The notes: generated by a model from the sequence alone, not told the origin. A stretch of DNA of 64,000 nucleotides from an uncultured Pelagibacteraceae bacterium (GCA_902552805.1 CACDIC010000006.1:22321-86320); one strand, 5' to 3'; shown: positions 23,278 through 32,526, numbered from the stretch's first letter. Numbers and translations are program-made.

Positions 23278-24326
23278 TGAGTAAAAATATTATTTTATAC
23301 GCAGCAATATTAGTTTTTGGAATAACAGCACCATTTATTTTTCCTGCATTTAAAGTTCAATTATCAATACTTTGTGTTTTAATTGTATTAGCTCTTACTT
23401 GGAATATTCAAGGTGGAGAAATGGGCTATAACACATTTGGGAACATATTGTTCTATGGATTGGGAATGTATCTATGTGCTTCGGTTCAAGTGGGGATGTT
23501 TTTTCCTTTAGCAGAATGGACTGAAAGTGGTGGAGAAAAAACTTTTGTTCATACGCCAGCTCAATTTTTCCAAGGAATGGCAGTTGGATTAGTAGTAGCA
23601 GCAGTAGTTCCAACAATAGTTGCAGGATTAATTGGTTATGCAATTCTAGGATTAAGAGGTCATTATTTTGCGATTTGTACTTTAGGTTTAGGAGTAGCTG
23701 CAGGAGAAATTTCTGGAGGCATAGAAATTATTGGAGCTGGACAAGGTTTTACAACACCGCCATTTCCTGACGTAGGTGGCTTAGAAGCAAGAGGAGAATT
23801 TTTCTACTTATTAAGTTTTGTAGCTCTTGTACTAACATTTATTACTGTAAGAGCAATTTACTCTACAAGATTTAAATTAATTTTAAATGCAATCAGAGAT
23901 AACGAAGATAAAGCTGAAGCTATGGGAATTCAAACTATGAAATATAAAATTATTGGTTGGATGATATCAGCATTTTTCTGTGGTCTAGCAGGAGGAATTA
24001 TGGGAGGACTAGTTGGTTATATAGACTCAACTGATGTCGCATTTGATGGTAGAGAAATGGGAGTGTTTATGGTCTTAATGGCTATCTTAGGCGGAAAAGG
24101 TACTTTGTGGGGACCAGTCATTGGCGCAACAGTATTTCATATTTTTAAAGAAGGATTTTGGACATTCTTTTTGGGTTGGCAGTATGTTGCACTTGGTGTT
24201 CTTATTGTTGTAATTGTAATTTATTTCCCTGAGGGAATTATGGGATGGCTAAGAGAAAAATATCCTGAAAGATTCGGAGAAGTGGTCGATGAAGCCGATA
24301 GAAAAGCACAGGTAGAATTAAAATGA
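23277..24326 (+). CDS. HAAT ABC transporter permease LivM-like, system 1
   Basis: Second permease, 349 residues, with about nine membrane helices. LivM features include GLRGHYFAICTLGLGVAAGE near residue 125, the cytoplasmic coupling segment LNAIRDNEDKAEAMGI near 205, and GGKGTLWGPVIGA near 270. The C-terminal FPEGIMGWL is also typical of the family. It overlaps the ATPase gene by four bases (ATGA). With the LivH-like subunit it forms the membrane core. A periplasmic insertion rich in charged residues (about 80-100) lies between early helices. Confidence 0.92.
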   Translation: MSKNIILYAAILVFGITAPFIFPAFKVQLSILCVLIVLALTWNIQGGEMGYNTFGNILFYGLGMYLCASVQVGMFFPLAEWTESGGEKTFVHTPAQFFQGMAVGLVVAAVVPTIVAGLIGYAILGLRGHYFAICTLGLGVAAGEISGGIEIIGAGQGFTTPPFPDVGGLEARGEFFYLLSFVALVLTFITVRAIYSTRFKLILNAIRDNEDKAEAMGIQTMKYKIIGWMISAFFCGLAGGIMGGLVGYIDSTDVAFDGREMGVFMVLMAILGGKGTLWGPVIGATVFHIFKEGFWTFFLGWQYVALGVLIVVIVIYFPEGIMGWLREKYPERFGEVVDEADRKAQVELK

Positions 24327-25063
24327 GCATCTTGGAAGTTAACAACGTAAGTAAATCATTTGGTGGTGTTAAAGCAAATGTTGATATATCGATGAATGTT
24401 GAGAAAGGAAAAATAGTTGGTTTAATAGGACCAAATGGTTCTGGCAAGACAACTTTATTCAATTCTATTGTTGGTACTTATCCAATAGACAATGGTTCTA
24501 TTAAGTTTAATGGTAAAGAGGTTTCAGAATTACCAGTTCCAGTTATTGCAAAACTTGGTTTATTAAGAACTTTTCAGCAAACACGAATTTATGGAAAATT
24601 AAATTGTGTAGAAAATATGTTAATTAGTCATAAAGGGAGTGATGCAAGTATATTTACAATATTTTCTAAAATACCAAAAGATCTTACAGAAAAGGCTGAA
24701 AATTTACTAAATTTTGTTGGTTTATATCAAAAGAGAAATCTACGTGCAGGGGATTTATCTTTTGGTCAACAGAAGCTGTTAGAATTAGCAATGGCATTAA
24801 TGAATGAACCAGAAATGTTATTATTAGATGAACCCACAGCTGGAATCAATCCAACTTTAATTAATGGCATTATTGATAGACTAATAAAAGTAAATCAAGA
24901 TTTTGGTATCACATTATTAGTAATTGAACATAATATGAAAGTAATTATGCAATTGGCTGAGGATATTTTTTGCTTAGCACATGGGAAAATGCTTGCAAAT
25001 GGTTCACCAAATGAAATTAAAAATGATAAGCGTGTTGTAGATGCTTATCTGGGAGCTCAATAA
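24323..25063 (+). CDS. HAAT ABC transporter ATPase LivG-like, system 1
   Basis: ATP-binding subunit of 246 residues. Walker A is GPNGSGKTT (about residue 38), the signature is LSFGQQK (normally LSGGQ, with Phe in place of the first Gly), and Walker B is MLLLDEPTAG with an intact Glu. The switch His is in VIEHNM. LivG type is shown by the motif RTFQQTRIY. It is overlapped at both ends by its neighbours and pairs with the next ATPase as a heterodimer. The Phe change in the signature is also seen in some relatives and need not inactivate it. Confidence 0.93.
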   Translation: MSILEVNNVSKSFGGVKANVDISMNVEKGKIVGLIGPNGSGKTTLFNSIVGTYPIDNGSIKFNGKEVSELPVPVIAKLGLLRTFQQTRIYGKLNCVENMLISHKGSDASIFTIFSKIPKDLTEKAENLLNFVGLYQKRNLRAGDLSFGQQKLLELAMALMNEPEMLLLDEPTAGINPTLINGIIDRLIKVNQDFGITLLVIEHNMKVIMQLAEDIFCLAHGKMLANGSPNEIKNDKRVVDAYLGAQ

Positions 25064-25848
25064 TGTCTAATCAGTACGAAGTTTTAGGTAAAGCTCCTGG
25101 TGTTAAAGATTTACAAAATTTATCTCCAAGTAATGTTCATCTGACAATAAAAAATCTCAATGCTGGTTATGGGAAAATGGAAATTCTCCACAATTTCGAT
25201 CTTTGTGTTAGCAAGGCCCAATCACTTTGTTTAATAGGACCAAATGGTGCTGGTAAATCAACTATTCTTCATTCAATTTATGGATTTACTAATATTTTTT
25301 CTGGCAAAATAGAAATTGATGGAAAAGAGATAACCAATTTATCCCCAGCTGAAAAATTAAAATCAGTTGGTATTGCATATATTTTACAAGATAATTCTGT
25401 TTTCCCTGATATGACTGTAGAAGAAAACCTTTTAATGGGTGGATTTATCAAAGATAAAACTGAGGATTCATTTCAAGAAGCTGAGAGAATTCTTGAGAAG
25501 TATGAAAGATTAAGAAATAGAAGAAATCAACCTGCGAAAGTTTTGTCTGGTGGTGAAAGAAGATTATTAGAAATTTCAAGAGCGCTGGTTATGAAACCAT
25601 CAGTTTTACTTGTCGATGAACCCTCAATAGGACTAGAGCCAAGATATATTGAAATGGTATTTGAAATTTTAAGAGACCTTCAACAAAATGAAAAAAAAAC
25701 AATTATCCTTGTTGAACAAAATGCAAAAAAAGGCTTAGAGTTTGCTGACATTGGTTATGTTTTAGTATCAGGACAAACTGCAATAGCAGGTAAAGGAGAT
25801 GAACTTTTAAATAATCCTGATGTGGGACGCCTATTCCTAGGCGGTTAA
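25063..25848 (+). CDS. HAAT ABC transporter ATPase LivF-like, system 1
   Basis: Second ATPase, 261 residues. It carries a 25-residue N-terminal extension (MSNQYEVLGKAPGVKDLQNL) not usual in LivF. Walker A is GPNGAGKST, the signature is LSGGERR, Walker B is VLLVDEPSIGL, and the switch His position is Gln in VEQNAK, normal for LivF. The start overlaps the previous stop by one base (TAATG), and its own stop overlaps AzlC by one. The extension may be a regulatory add-on or a start-site error; the first internal ATG is too late to give a full domain. Confidence 0.92.
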   Translation: MSNQYEVLGKAPGVKDLQNLSPSNVHLTIKNLNAGYGKMEILHNFDLCVSKAQSLCLIGPNGAGKSTILHSIYGFTNIFSGKIEIDGKEITNLSPAEKLKSVGIAYILQDNSVFPDMTVEENLLMGGFIKDKTEDSFQEAERILEKYERLRNRRNQPAKVLSGGERRLLEISRALVMKPSVLLVDEPSIGLEPRYIEMVFEILRDLQQNEKKTIILVEQNAKKGLEFADIGYVLVSGQTAIAGKGDELLNNPDVGRLFLGG

Positions 25849-26552
25849 TGATTGACTCAAAATATTTTTTGAAAGGTTTCGCATCTATCAAAGGTGTTGG
25901 CAGTCCAGCTATAGCCTTGGGAGCTAGCTTTATAGCAATTGGAGCTCTTTTAAAAAATATTGGTTTTACAATTCAAGAAAGTCTTTTTTCAACTTTTTTG
26001 ACTTACGCCTTACCTGGTTCATTAGTGATGGCAGAGTCACTTATAATTGGGTCATCATTAATAAATATCTTCATTGCTGTTTGGTTAGTAAATGCAAGGC
26101 TTTATCCAATGACTGTCTCCTTAATGCCTTTGTTGATGCACCATAAACAACCTAAATGGAAATATTATTTATCATGTCACTTTATTGCCGTTTCATCGTG
26201 GCTAATAATGAAAGATAATTATGAACAAATAAAAAAAGAAGCAAGGATAGATTTTTGGATTGGTATTGGCACAGCAACCTGGTCTGTAGCAATTTTCTCT
26301 ACATTTATCGGCTACATTGCATCAGACTTTTTAAATAGAGATATGTTAATTGGGTTAGCAATAATTAATCCAATTTATTTTACTTGTATGATGGTGGGGG
26401 CGATGAAAACTATTAAAATTAGTTTATCAATCATCCTTGGTACAATTTTAGGTCCGGCTTTTTATTTTATATCTCCAGAGTGGTGTATTTTATTTGGTGG
26501 TTTTGTGGCTGGAACAATTGCATTTTTTATTGGAGAAATTAATGACAGGTAA
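25848..26552 (+). CDS. azlC: AzlC-family amino-acid exporter, large subunit
   Basis: The 234-residue membrane protein of the AzlC family shows the N-terminal GASFIAIGALLKNIGF and the conserved central segment LPGSLVMAES followed by NARLYPMTVSLMP. AzlC and AzlD together export branched-chain amino acids. It is in frame with the Liv operon (one-base overlap), so uptake and export genes are co-transcribed. The next gene, AzlD, starts 11 bases before this one ends. Substrates other than Leu/Ile/Val are possible. Confidence 0.85.
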   Translation: MIDSKYFLKGFASIKGVGSPAIALGASFIAIGALLKNIGFTIQESLFSTFLTYALPGSLVMAESLIIGSSLINIFIAVWLVNARLYPMTVSLMPLLMHHKQPKWKYYLSCHFIAVSSWLIMKDNYEQIKKEARIDFWIGIGTATWSVAIFSTFIGYIASDFLNRDMLIGLAIINPIYFTCMMVGAMKTIKISLSIILGTILGPAFYFISPEWCILFGGFVAGTIAFFIGEINDR

Positions 26553-26865
26553 TATTTTTTTAGTAATCTTAATTACTTCATTAGCGACATTTTTGTCTAG
26601 ATTTTTAGGTGTTGTAAGTTCAGAAAATATTAAAGAAACTTCCAAAATATTTAGATGGTTTAATTGCTTGGCATACTCGACGTTAGCAGCATTAATAGCT
26701 AGGATTGTAATTTTTCCATCAGGATTACTATCTGAGATAGATTACTTAGTAAGACTAATTGTAATGATTTTATCAATTGGGCTTTTTTTTATCACTAAAA
26801 AAAATTTAGTTTACCCAACAATTTTCTCTGCTATCATACTTACACTTTTTAGCAGTTATTTATGA
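26542..26865 (+). CDS. azlD: AzlD-family small subunit of amino-acid exporter
   Basis: A 107-residue membrane protein with four hydrophobic segments and the early TSLATFLSRFLG typical of AzlD. I chose the ATG at 26542, within the end of azlC, over an in-frame GTG 48 bases upstream, because the family begins just before the first helix and the extra 16 residues would lie in the azlC frame. Its stop overlaps the next start (ATGA). It should act with AzlC as the two-subunit exporter. Confidence 0.82.
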   Translation: MTGNIFLVILITSLATFLSRFLGVVSSENIKETSKIFRWFNCLAYSTLAALIARIVIFPSGLLSEIDYLVRLIVMILSIGLFFITKKNLVYPTIFSAIILTLFSSYL

Positions 26866-27776
26866 TTGAAAAAATTGACGGATTTGAAATTTATGAAAAT
26901 AAGCAATCTCAAAGAATAATTAACATAGATATAGGAGATGATATTTTAAATAAACTTATTTTTCCTTTTAATAAGTTTGATATCACTGCATTAGAATATA
27001 AACCATTTACCAGATTTACTATCGCAAAAAGTTTAGATGATTTAAGTAATAATAAATTATCTAAATTAATTAATAAAATTATTAGAGATCGAAATACTGG
27101 TTGTTTTATTATTAAACCTAAAAATTTAATTTCTAAAATTGATGATAGTTTTTTAGTAAAACTTTCCACTGCAGTTGCACATCTTATTGGAAACCCTAAT
27201 CATGATGCAATGGCTGGTAAATACTATGCTAGATTTCATGTTAAGCATGAGGATAGAAGTGACTCTTATTTAAGAAAGGCTTATAAAAATATGGATCTAC
27301 ATACTGATGGAACCTATGTAAAAGAAAAAACTGACTGGTTGTTAATGTCAAAAATAGAGGAAAAAAATGTTGAGGGTGGAGAAACTGCTATGCTTCATCT
27401 CGATGATTGGGAACATTGTGATGAATTATTTAATGATCCTGTTGGAAAAGAAGATTTTCTTTGGGGTTCTCCGAAAAGTAAAAATATTGATTATAAAGTT
27501 GAACATCCAGTATTTTCATCTGATAAAGATGGAAGAGCTCAAATTTCATATATTGATCAATTTCCTGAACCTAAAAATATGAAACAAGGTACTTTTTTAC
27601 AAAAATTATCTGATAGTTTAGAAGAAAGTAATAAGAAGATTATAACTAAACTTCCGGTAGGATCATCTGTGGTAGCAAATAATTATTTTTGGCTTCATGG
27701 CAGAAAAGCCTTTAAAGAACACAAAGATTTAAGTAGAGAGTTGTTGCGAATTAGAGGTTCTTTTTTTATTAATTAA
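26862..27776 (+). CDS. glaH: CsiD/GlaH-like glutarate 2-hydroxylase (Fe(II)/2-oxoglutarate oxygenase)
   Basis: CsiD (GlaH) hydroxylates glutarate to L-2-hydroxyglutarate using Fe(II), oxygen and 2-oxoglutarate. The 304-residue product matches E. coli CsiD along its length from memory: LEYKPFTRF, LSTAVAHLIGNPNHDAM, KYYARFHVK, DLHTDGTYV, LHLDDWEH and FWLHGR. The iron ligands appear to be His147, Asp149 and His279; the His-His spacing of 132 equals that which I recall for E. coli. The usual partner, the L-2-hydroxyglutarate oxidase LhgO, is not in the window. It is joined to AzlD by a four-base overlap and would suit lysine/5-aminovalerate or glutarate breakdown. Family is secure, substrate inferred. 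Confidence 0.87.
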   Translation: MIEKIDGFEIYENKQSQRIINIDIGDDILNKLIFPFNKFDITALEYKPFTRFTIAKSLDDLSNNKLSKLINKIIRDRNTGCFIIKPKNLISKIDDSFLVKLSTAVAHLIGNPNHDAMAGKYYARFHVKHEDRSDSYLRKAYKNMDLHTDGTYVKEKTDWLLMSKIEEKNVEGGETAMLHLDDWEHCDELFNDPVGKEDFLWGSPKSKNIDYKVEHPVFSSDKDGRAQISYIDQFPEPKNMKQGTFLQKLSDSLEESNKKIITKLPVGSSVVANNYFWLHGRKAFKEHKDLSRELLRIRGSFFIN

Positions 27777-27802
27777 TATAAATTAATCACTATAAGATAT
27801 TT

Positions 27803-28570
27803 ATGAAATTAGGTTTTATAGGAACTGGAAAAATAACATCTTCAGTTATATCTGGAATATGTTCTTCAAAGCTTAATTATAAAAGGATATTTATTTCATC
27901 ACGAAATAGTCTTATTGCAAAAGGATTAAAAAAAAAGTTTAAAAAAATATTTATTGAAAAGGATAATCAAAAAATTGTTGATAATTGTGATTGGATCTTT
28001 TTAGCAGTCACACCAACTGTTGGTGAAAAAATTATTAAAAATTTAAGATTTAGATCTAGTCAAACAATAATAAGTTTTATCTCAACTATAAATCTTTCAG
28101 AACTTCGAAAAATGATAAAAGTAAAAGCTGACTTAGTAAGGGCCATTCCACTTCCGCCAATTTCTCTTAAAAAAGGACCAGTACCTATCTGCCCACCAAA
28201 TAGAAAGGTTAAAAATTTTTTTAATAAAATTGGATCCACTATTGAAATTAAAAATGAAAAATTATCAATTAATTTCTGGTCAACGTCAGGGATGATGGCA
28301 TCTTATTATGAAATATTAAATGTGATGAGTACTTGGTTGATAAAAAAAGGTATTAAAAGATCTGATGCACAGAAATATATAACTACTTTATTTTTGGCTT
28401 TATCCGAAGATGCAGTTGTAAATTCAAAAAAAGATTTAAGACATTTAGTCAAAGAGTCTCAAACTTCAAAAGGTTTAAACGAACAAGGTTTAAAAGAAAT
28501 GAGTAAGAGCGGGGCTTATAAATCTGTAGTAAATGCATTAAATAGAATTTACAAAAGACTTAACAAATAA
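27803..28570 (+). CDS. Pyrroline-5-carboxylate reductase-like protein (ProC family)
   Basis: NAD(P)H-dependent reductase of 255 residues. The Rossmann motif is GFIGTGKITSSVISGI at the N-terminus; the ProC-like region VRAIPLPPISLKKGP (about 112) carries the conserved proline-rich turn, and the C-terminal dimer domain is present. ProC makes proline from pyrroline-5-carboxylate, but relatives reduce other cyclic imines. The placement between a CsiD-like gene and a second amino-acid transporter suggests a catabolic imine reductase. The motif VTPTVGEKII replaces the usual VKP segment. It is shorter and more divergent than typical ProC (about 270). Confidence 0.72.
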   Translation: MKLGFIGTGKITSSVISGICSSKLNYKRIFISSRNSLIAKGLKKKFKKIFIEKDNQKIVDNCDWIFLAVTPTVGEKIIKNLRFRSSQTIISFISTINLSELRKMIKVKADLVRAIPLPPISLKKGPVPICPPNRKVKNFFNKIGSTIEIKNEKLSINFWSTSGMMASYYEILNVMSTWLIKKGIKRSDAQKYITTLFLALSEDAVVNSKKDLRHLVKESQTSKGLNEQGLKEMSKSGAYKSVVNALNRIYKRLNK

Positions 28571-28573
28571 TTA

Positions 28574-29359
28574 ATGTCAGAAAATATTTTAGAAATAAAT
28601 AATCTATCAAAATATTTTGGTGGATTAGCAGCGGTATCAGATTGTTCACTCAAGGTTAAGAAGGGAACTATAACTGGGATAATTGGCCCTAATGGATCGG
28701 GAAAAACTACCTTATTTAATTTGATTGCTGGAAATCTAAAATGTTCAGCTGGAAGTGTCATGTTTAACAACGAAAATATAACTGATGTGCCTGCGTATGA
28801 ATTATTTTCAAAAGGTTTGCTAAGAACTTTTCAAATTGCACATGAATTTACGAATTTATCAGTTTTAGAAAATTTAATGATGGTTCCTGGTAATCAGTCA
28901 GGCGAACAATTGATAAATGCTATATTTAAACCTTCATTAATCATGAAAGAAGAAAATGTCATTAAGCAAAAAGCTATTGAAGTTATAGAGTTTTTAAATT
29001 TAGGGCATTTAAGAAATGAACTAGCAGGAAATTTATCTGGTGGTCAAAAAAAACTATTGGAGCTTGGTCGAACAATGATGGTAGATGCAAAGTTAGTTCT
29101 ATTAGATGAAGTGGGTGCAGGTGTGAATAGAACACTACTGAAAGACCTTGGCACAGCTATTGAAAAACTAAATAAAGAAAAGGGATATACATTTTGTATG
29201 ATTGAACATGACATGGATTTCATAGGAAGATTATGTGATCCTGTGATTGTAATGGCTGAAGGATCAGTATTATTTGAAGGTTCAGTGGAGGATGCAAAAA
29301 AAGACGAAAAAGTAATTGAAAGTTATTTGGGCAGGGGATCAAAAATTAAGGATAATTGA
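28574..29359 (+). CDS. HAAT ABC transporter ATPase LivG-like, system 2
   Basis: The 261-residue ATP-binding subunit has Walker A GPNGSGKTTLFN, the LivG mark LLRTFQIAHEF, signature LSGGQKK and Walker B LVLLDEVGAG, where the usual Pro after Glu is Val. The switch His is in MIEHDMDF. It opens the second transporter set in the order G-F-H-M, with the binding protein encoded convergently at the far end. Overlap with the next gene depends on its start choice. The difference from the system-1 order indicates independent origin rather than tandem duplication. Confidence 0.92.
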   Translation: MSENILEINNLSKYFGGLAAVSDCSLKVKKGTITGIIGPNGSGKTTLFNLIAGNLKCSAGSVMFNNENITDVPAYELFSKGLLRTFQIAHEFTNLSVLENLMMVPGNQSGEQLINAIFKPSLIMKEENVIKQKAIEVIEFLNLGHLRNELAGNLSGGQKKLLELGRTMMVDAKLVLLDEVGAGVNRTLLKDLGTAIEKLNKEKGYTFCMIEHDMDFIGRLCDPVIVMAEGSVLFEGSVEDAKKDEKVIESYLGRGSKIKDN

Positions 29360-29361
29360 TA

Positions 29362-30069
29362 ATGGCATTTTTTGAGGGAAATAAGATGACTGGTGGATAT
29401 GGAAATGGTCCAGACATTATTAATTCGTGCTCAGTGAATGTCGACAAAGGAGAAATTGTTTCAATCTTAGGTCCTAATGGTGCGGGAAAATCGACTGCAA
29501 TGAAAGCAATGTTAGGTTTATTAAATTTAAAATCTGGCTCAGTAATAATTGACGGTAAAGATATTACACAATTGTCTCCACAAGATAGAGTTAAGTCAGG
29601 AATTTCATTTGTACCTCAAACGAAAAACGTTTTTGCAGGAATGACTGTTGAGGAAAATTTAGAAATGGGAGCCTTCTTAATTGATGAGAGTTATAATTCA
29701 GTAATCAATGAGATCTACGAATTGTTTCCAATATTAAGTGAAAAAAGAAATCAATTAGTTGGTGAATTATCAGGAGGGCAAAGACAACAGGTTGCACTAG
29801 GTAGGGCACTAATGATCAAACCATCAGTTTTAATGTTAGATGAACCCACCGCAGGAGTTTCACCAATTGTAATGGATGAATTGTTTGATCATATTGTAAA
29901 AGTTAAACGCACAAATGTTGCAATACTTATGGTGGAACAAAATGCCAAACAAGCACTAAGTATTTCAGACAGAGGTTATGTGTTAGTCACAGGAGAAAAT
30001 CGTTATTCAGGATCAGGAAAAGAATTACTAAATGATCCAAGAGTAAGGAGTTCATTTTTAGGCGGTTGA
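29362..30069 (+). CDS. HAAT ABC transporter ATPase LivF-like, system 2
   Basis: The product of 235 residues has Walker A GPNGAGKST, signature LSGGQRQQ, Walker B LMLDEPTAG and VEQNAK, typical of LivF. I chose ATG at 29362, two bases after the LivG stop; an in-frame TTG six bases earlier would overlap that stop but is the weaker codon. It is shorter than the system-1 LivF and lacks its N-terminal extension. It pairs with the preceding LivG to power the permease pair encoded next. Confidence 0.92.
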   Translation: MAFFEGNKMTGGYGNGPDIINSCSVNVDKGEIVSILGPNGAGKSTAMKAMLGLLNLKSGSVIIDGKDITQLSPQDRVKSGISFVPQTKNVFAGMTVEENLEMGAFLIDESYNSVINEIYELFPILSEKRNQLVGELSGGQRQQVALGRALMIKPSVLMLDEPTAGVSPIVMDELFDHIVKVKRTNVAILMVEQNAKQALSISDRGYVLVTGENRYSGSGKELLNDPRVRSSFLGG

Positions 30070-30070
30070 T

Positions 30071-31081
30071 ATGGATTATATAAACGCGATTGTACTTTTA
30101 TTAAATTATATTTTTGTACCAGCATTAGCCTATGGATCTCAATTAGCTTTGGGTGCAATTTTTGTAACATTGATATATGGGATCTTAAGGTTCGCAAACT
30201 TTGCTACAGGAGATATGATGTCTTTTGGAACCATGGTTACAATTTTGTTTACATGGTATTTTCAATCTTTAGGAATAAACTTAGGCATTTTACCAACTGC
30301 TCTCATCGCGATTCCTTTTGCTATTATATTTATGGTTGGTTATATGCTTGTGATAGATAAATTTGTTTTTAAATATTATAGAGTTAGTAAAAGCCCCCCT
30401 GTTCAATTAGCAATGGTGAGTATTGGAGTAATGTTCGTTACCCAAGCCGTTGTTCGAATAATCATTGGCCCATCTGATAGAAGATTTTTTGATGGTGAAA
30501 AATTTTTAATTAAAGCCGGTGAGTTTAAAGAAATGACAGGACTTAATGAAGGCCTCGCAATCAAATCAACCCAGGTAATTACAATTGTTGTAACATTAAT
30601 TTTAGTTTCAACTCTTTTTTGGTTTTTAAATAAAACAAAAACAGGAAAAAGTATGAGGGCTTATTCTGATAATGAAGATCTTGCATTGTTGTCTGGAATA
30701 GATCCAAAAAAGATTGTTATGATTACATGGATAATAGCGGGAGTTTTAGCTACAATTGGTGGAGCTTTATATGGTTTAGATAAAAGTTTTAAACCATTTA
30801 CTTATTTCAATAATATGCTCCCAATTTTTGCTGCAGCTATTGTTGGTGGTATAGGAAATCCTTTTGGTGCATTTTTAGGTGGATATGTAATCGCATTTTC
30901 TGAAATTCTTTTAACTTATGCTTATAAAAAATTTTTCATTTATCTATTGCCTGAAAGTTTAGAGCCAAATACTTTAGTACAATTACTATCAACAGATTAT
31001 AAATTTGCGGTATCATTTTCAATTCTTGTCATTGTACTGCTTTACCGACCATCTGGAATTTTCAAAGGAAAAATATTGTGA
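30071..31081 (+). CDS. HAAT ABC transporter permease LivH-like, system 2
   Basis: Inner-membrane permease of 336 residues. LivH features: LALGAIFVTLIYGILRFANFATGDM near residue 25 is the conserved early helix pair, and GKSMRAYSDNEDLALLSGID near 195 is the ATPase-coupling segment. The closing VLLYRPSGIF fits. It starts one base after the ATPase stop and overlaps the LivM start by four bases (GTGA). It is about 40 residues longer than the system-1 copy, mainly in loops near 125-165 and 295-310. Confidence 0.92.
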   Translation: MDYINAIVLLLNYIFVPALAYGSQLALGAIFVTLIYGILRFANFATGDMMSFGTMVTILFTWYFQSLGINLGILPTALIAIPFAIIFMVGYMLVIDKFVFKYYRVSKSPPVQLAMVSIGVMFVTQAVVRIIIGPSDRRFFDGEKFLIKAGEFKEMTGLNEGLAIKSTQVITIVVTLILVSTLFWFLNKTKTGKSMRAYSDNEDLALLSGIDPKKIVMITWIIAGVLATIGGALYGLDKSFKPFTYFNNMLPIFAAAIVGGIGNPFGAFLGGYVIAFSEILLTYAYKKFFIYLLPESLEPNTLVQLLSTDYKFAVSFSILVIVLLYRPSGIFKGKIL

Positions 31082-32448
31082 GAAAAAATTTAAATGTAAT
31101 TGCAGCTTATACTATAATGATGGGATTAATTATTCTTGTTGGAATTTTTCAATCTTGGAATATAGCTTTATCAATCTTCAACCTTTGTTTGATTTCAGCA
31201 GTCATGACAATGGGAGCTAATATTCAATGGGGTTATGCTGGTCTAATTAACTTTGGTATAATGGGCTATACTGCCCTTGGTGGTTTAGCTGCAGTTTTAA
31301 TCTCTGTTGATCCCGTTCAAGAAGCATGGAGCGCAGGTGGATCTAATATTTTATTAAGTCTTTTACTAATAATAGGAATGGCATTAGCCGTTAGATACGT
31401 ACTAAAAAAATATGAAAAATCAAAAGTTAGAACCTATATTATTGCAACTATTATAATTGCAGGAATAATAATCATTAGATTTGTATCTGAACCTGGGATT
31501 GAGGCAATAGAGGAAGTAGATCCTGCAAAAACAGGATTTCTCGGCGGATTTGGTCTTCCAATTATTTTTTCTTGGATCGTTGGCGCTCTATTTGCAGGTG
31601 GGTTAGCATTTGTAATTGGTAAAGTTGCCTTAGGTTTAAGGGCAGATTATCTGGCAATAGCCACTTTATTAATATCAGAAATTGTTATAGCAATTATTAA
31701 ACATGAAGATTGGCTAACCAGGGGTGTAAAAAATGTTATTGGTTTGAAGCGCCCTGCACCTTATGAGGTTAATTTACAACAAACAGATTGGTTTATAAAT
31801 TTAGTAGAAAAATTTAATTTAAGTAAATTAAATTTAATAACAGATTTAACTGAAAGACAATCTGCTCTAAATCAATTTGTCATTGAAGGATCATCAATTT
31901 TTGTAAAACTTTGTTATTCAGGTTTGTTTTTAATTGTTGTTATCATTCTATTAATTTTAACTCAAAAAGCTCTTTATTCTCCGTGGGGTAGAATGATGAG
32001 AGCTATTAGAGATAATGAAGAAGCAGCGAATGCAATGGGTAAAAATGTGGTGAAACAACATTTACTAATTTTTGTTTTAGGTTCAGCTATAGTTGGAATT
32101 GCTGGTGCTATGTTGGTAACCCAAGATGGATTATTTACTCCAGGCAGCTACAGACCTATGCGATATACTTTTTTAATTTGGGTGATGGTCATAGTGGGTG
32201 GTAGTGGTAATAATTTTGGTGCAATTCTAGGAGGCTTTGTGGTTTGGTTTCTATGGATTGAGTCAGCACCTATTGGATTATATTTAGTTAATTTAACAAC
32301 AGCTGGTTTAGCTGATACTCACTTTTTAAAAGTTCATTTAATTGAAAGTGTTCCATATTTTAGATTTTTAATGATGGGAATAGGCCTGTTATTGATTATG
32401 AGATATAGACCAAAAGGTATACTTCCAGAAAAAATAGAAATAAAATAA
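31078..32448 (+). CDS. HAAT ABC transporter permease LivM-like, system 2
   Basis: Permease of 456 residues, starting at GTG inside the end of livH (GTGA overlap). Core features: GLRADYLAIATLLISEIV near 185, RAIRDNEEAANAMGKN near 307, and VGGSGNNFGAILGG near 375. It is much longer than the system-1 LivM (349). The extra length comes from a periplasmic/loop insertion of about 60 residues (about 215-275) and an extra helix pair near 95-150. The last residues RYRPKGILPEK are the usual LivM end. Confidence 0.92.
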   Translation: MRKNLNVIAAYTIMMGLIILVGIFQSWNIALSIFNLCLISAVMTMGANIQWGYAGLINFGIMGYTALGGLAAVLISVDPVQEAWSAGGSNILLSLLLIIGMALAVRYVLKKYEKSKVRTYIIATIIIAGIIIIRFVSEPGIEAIEEVDPAKTGFLGGFGLPIIFSWIVGALFAGGLAFVIGKVALGLRADYLAIATLLISEIVIAIIKHEDWLTRGVKNVIGLKRPAPYEVNLQQTDWFINLVEKFNLSKLNLITDLTERQSALNQFVIEGSSIFVKLCYSGLFLIVVIILLILTQKALYSPWGRMMRAIRDNEEAANAMGKNVVKQHLLIFVLGSAIVGIAGAMLVTQDGLFTPGSYRPMRYTFLIWVMVIVGGSGNNFGAILGGFVVWFLWIESAPIGLYLVNLTTAGLADTHFLKVHLIESVPYFRFLMMGIGLLLIMRYRPKGILPEKIEIK

Positions 32449-32452
32449 AAAG

Positions 32453-32524
32453 ATGAAATATATAATTTTAGGTGCAGCCTTTGCTTGGGCTTTATATATG
32501 GCTGATAAATATTTATTTTTTTAA
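32453..32524 (+). CDS. Possible 23-residue membrane peptide
   Basis: An ATG four bases after the LivM stop opens a 24-codon frame ending TAA (32522-32524). The peptide is one hydrophobic helix with a central Trp and a C-terminal Asp-Lys (MADKYLFF). It ends just before a terminator, so it would be the last cistron of the operon. Its spacing and composition suit a tiny membrane protein, but such a short frame may be chance. No clear ribosome site apart from AAAAAGA. Confidence 0.35.
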   Translation: MKYIILGAAFAWALYMADKYLFF

Positions 32525-32526
32525 AA

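Noticed and set aside
26494..26541. Upstream GTG start for azlD
   Set aside because: It would add 16 residues coded within azlC and not seen in AzlD proteins; the ATG at 26542 fits the family start.
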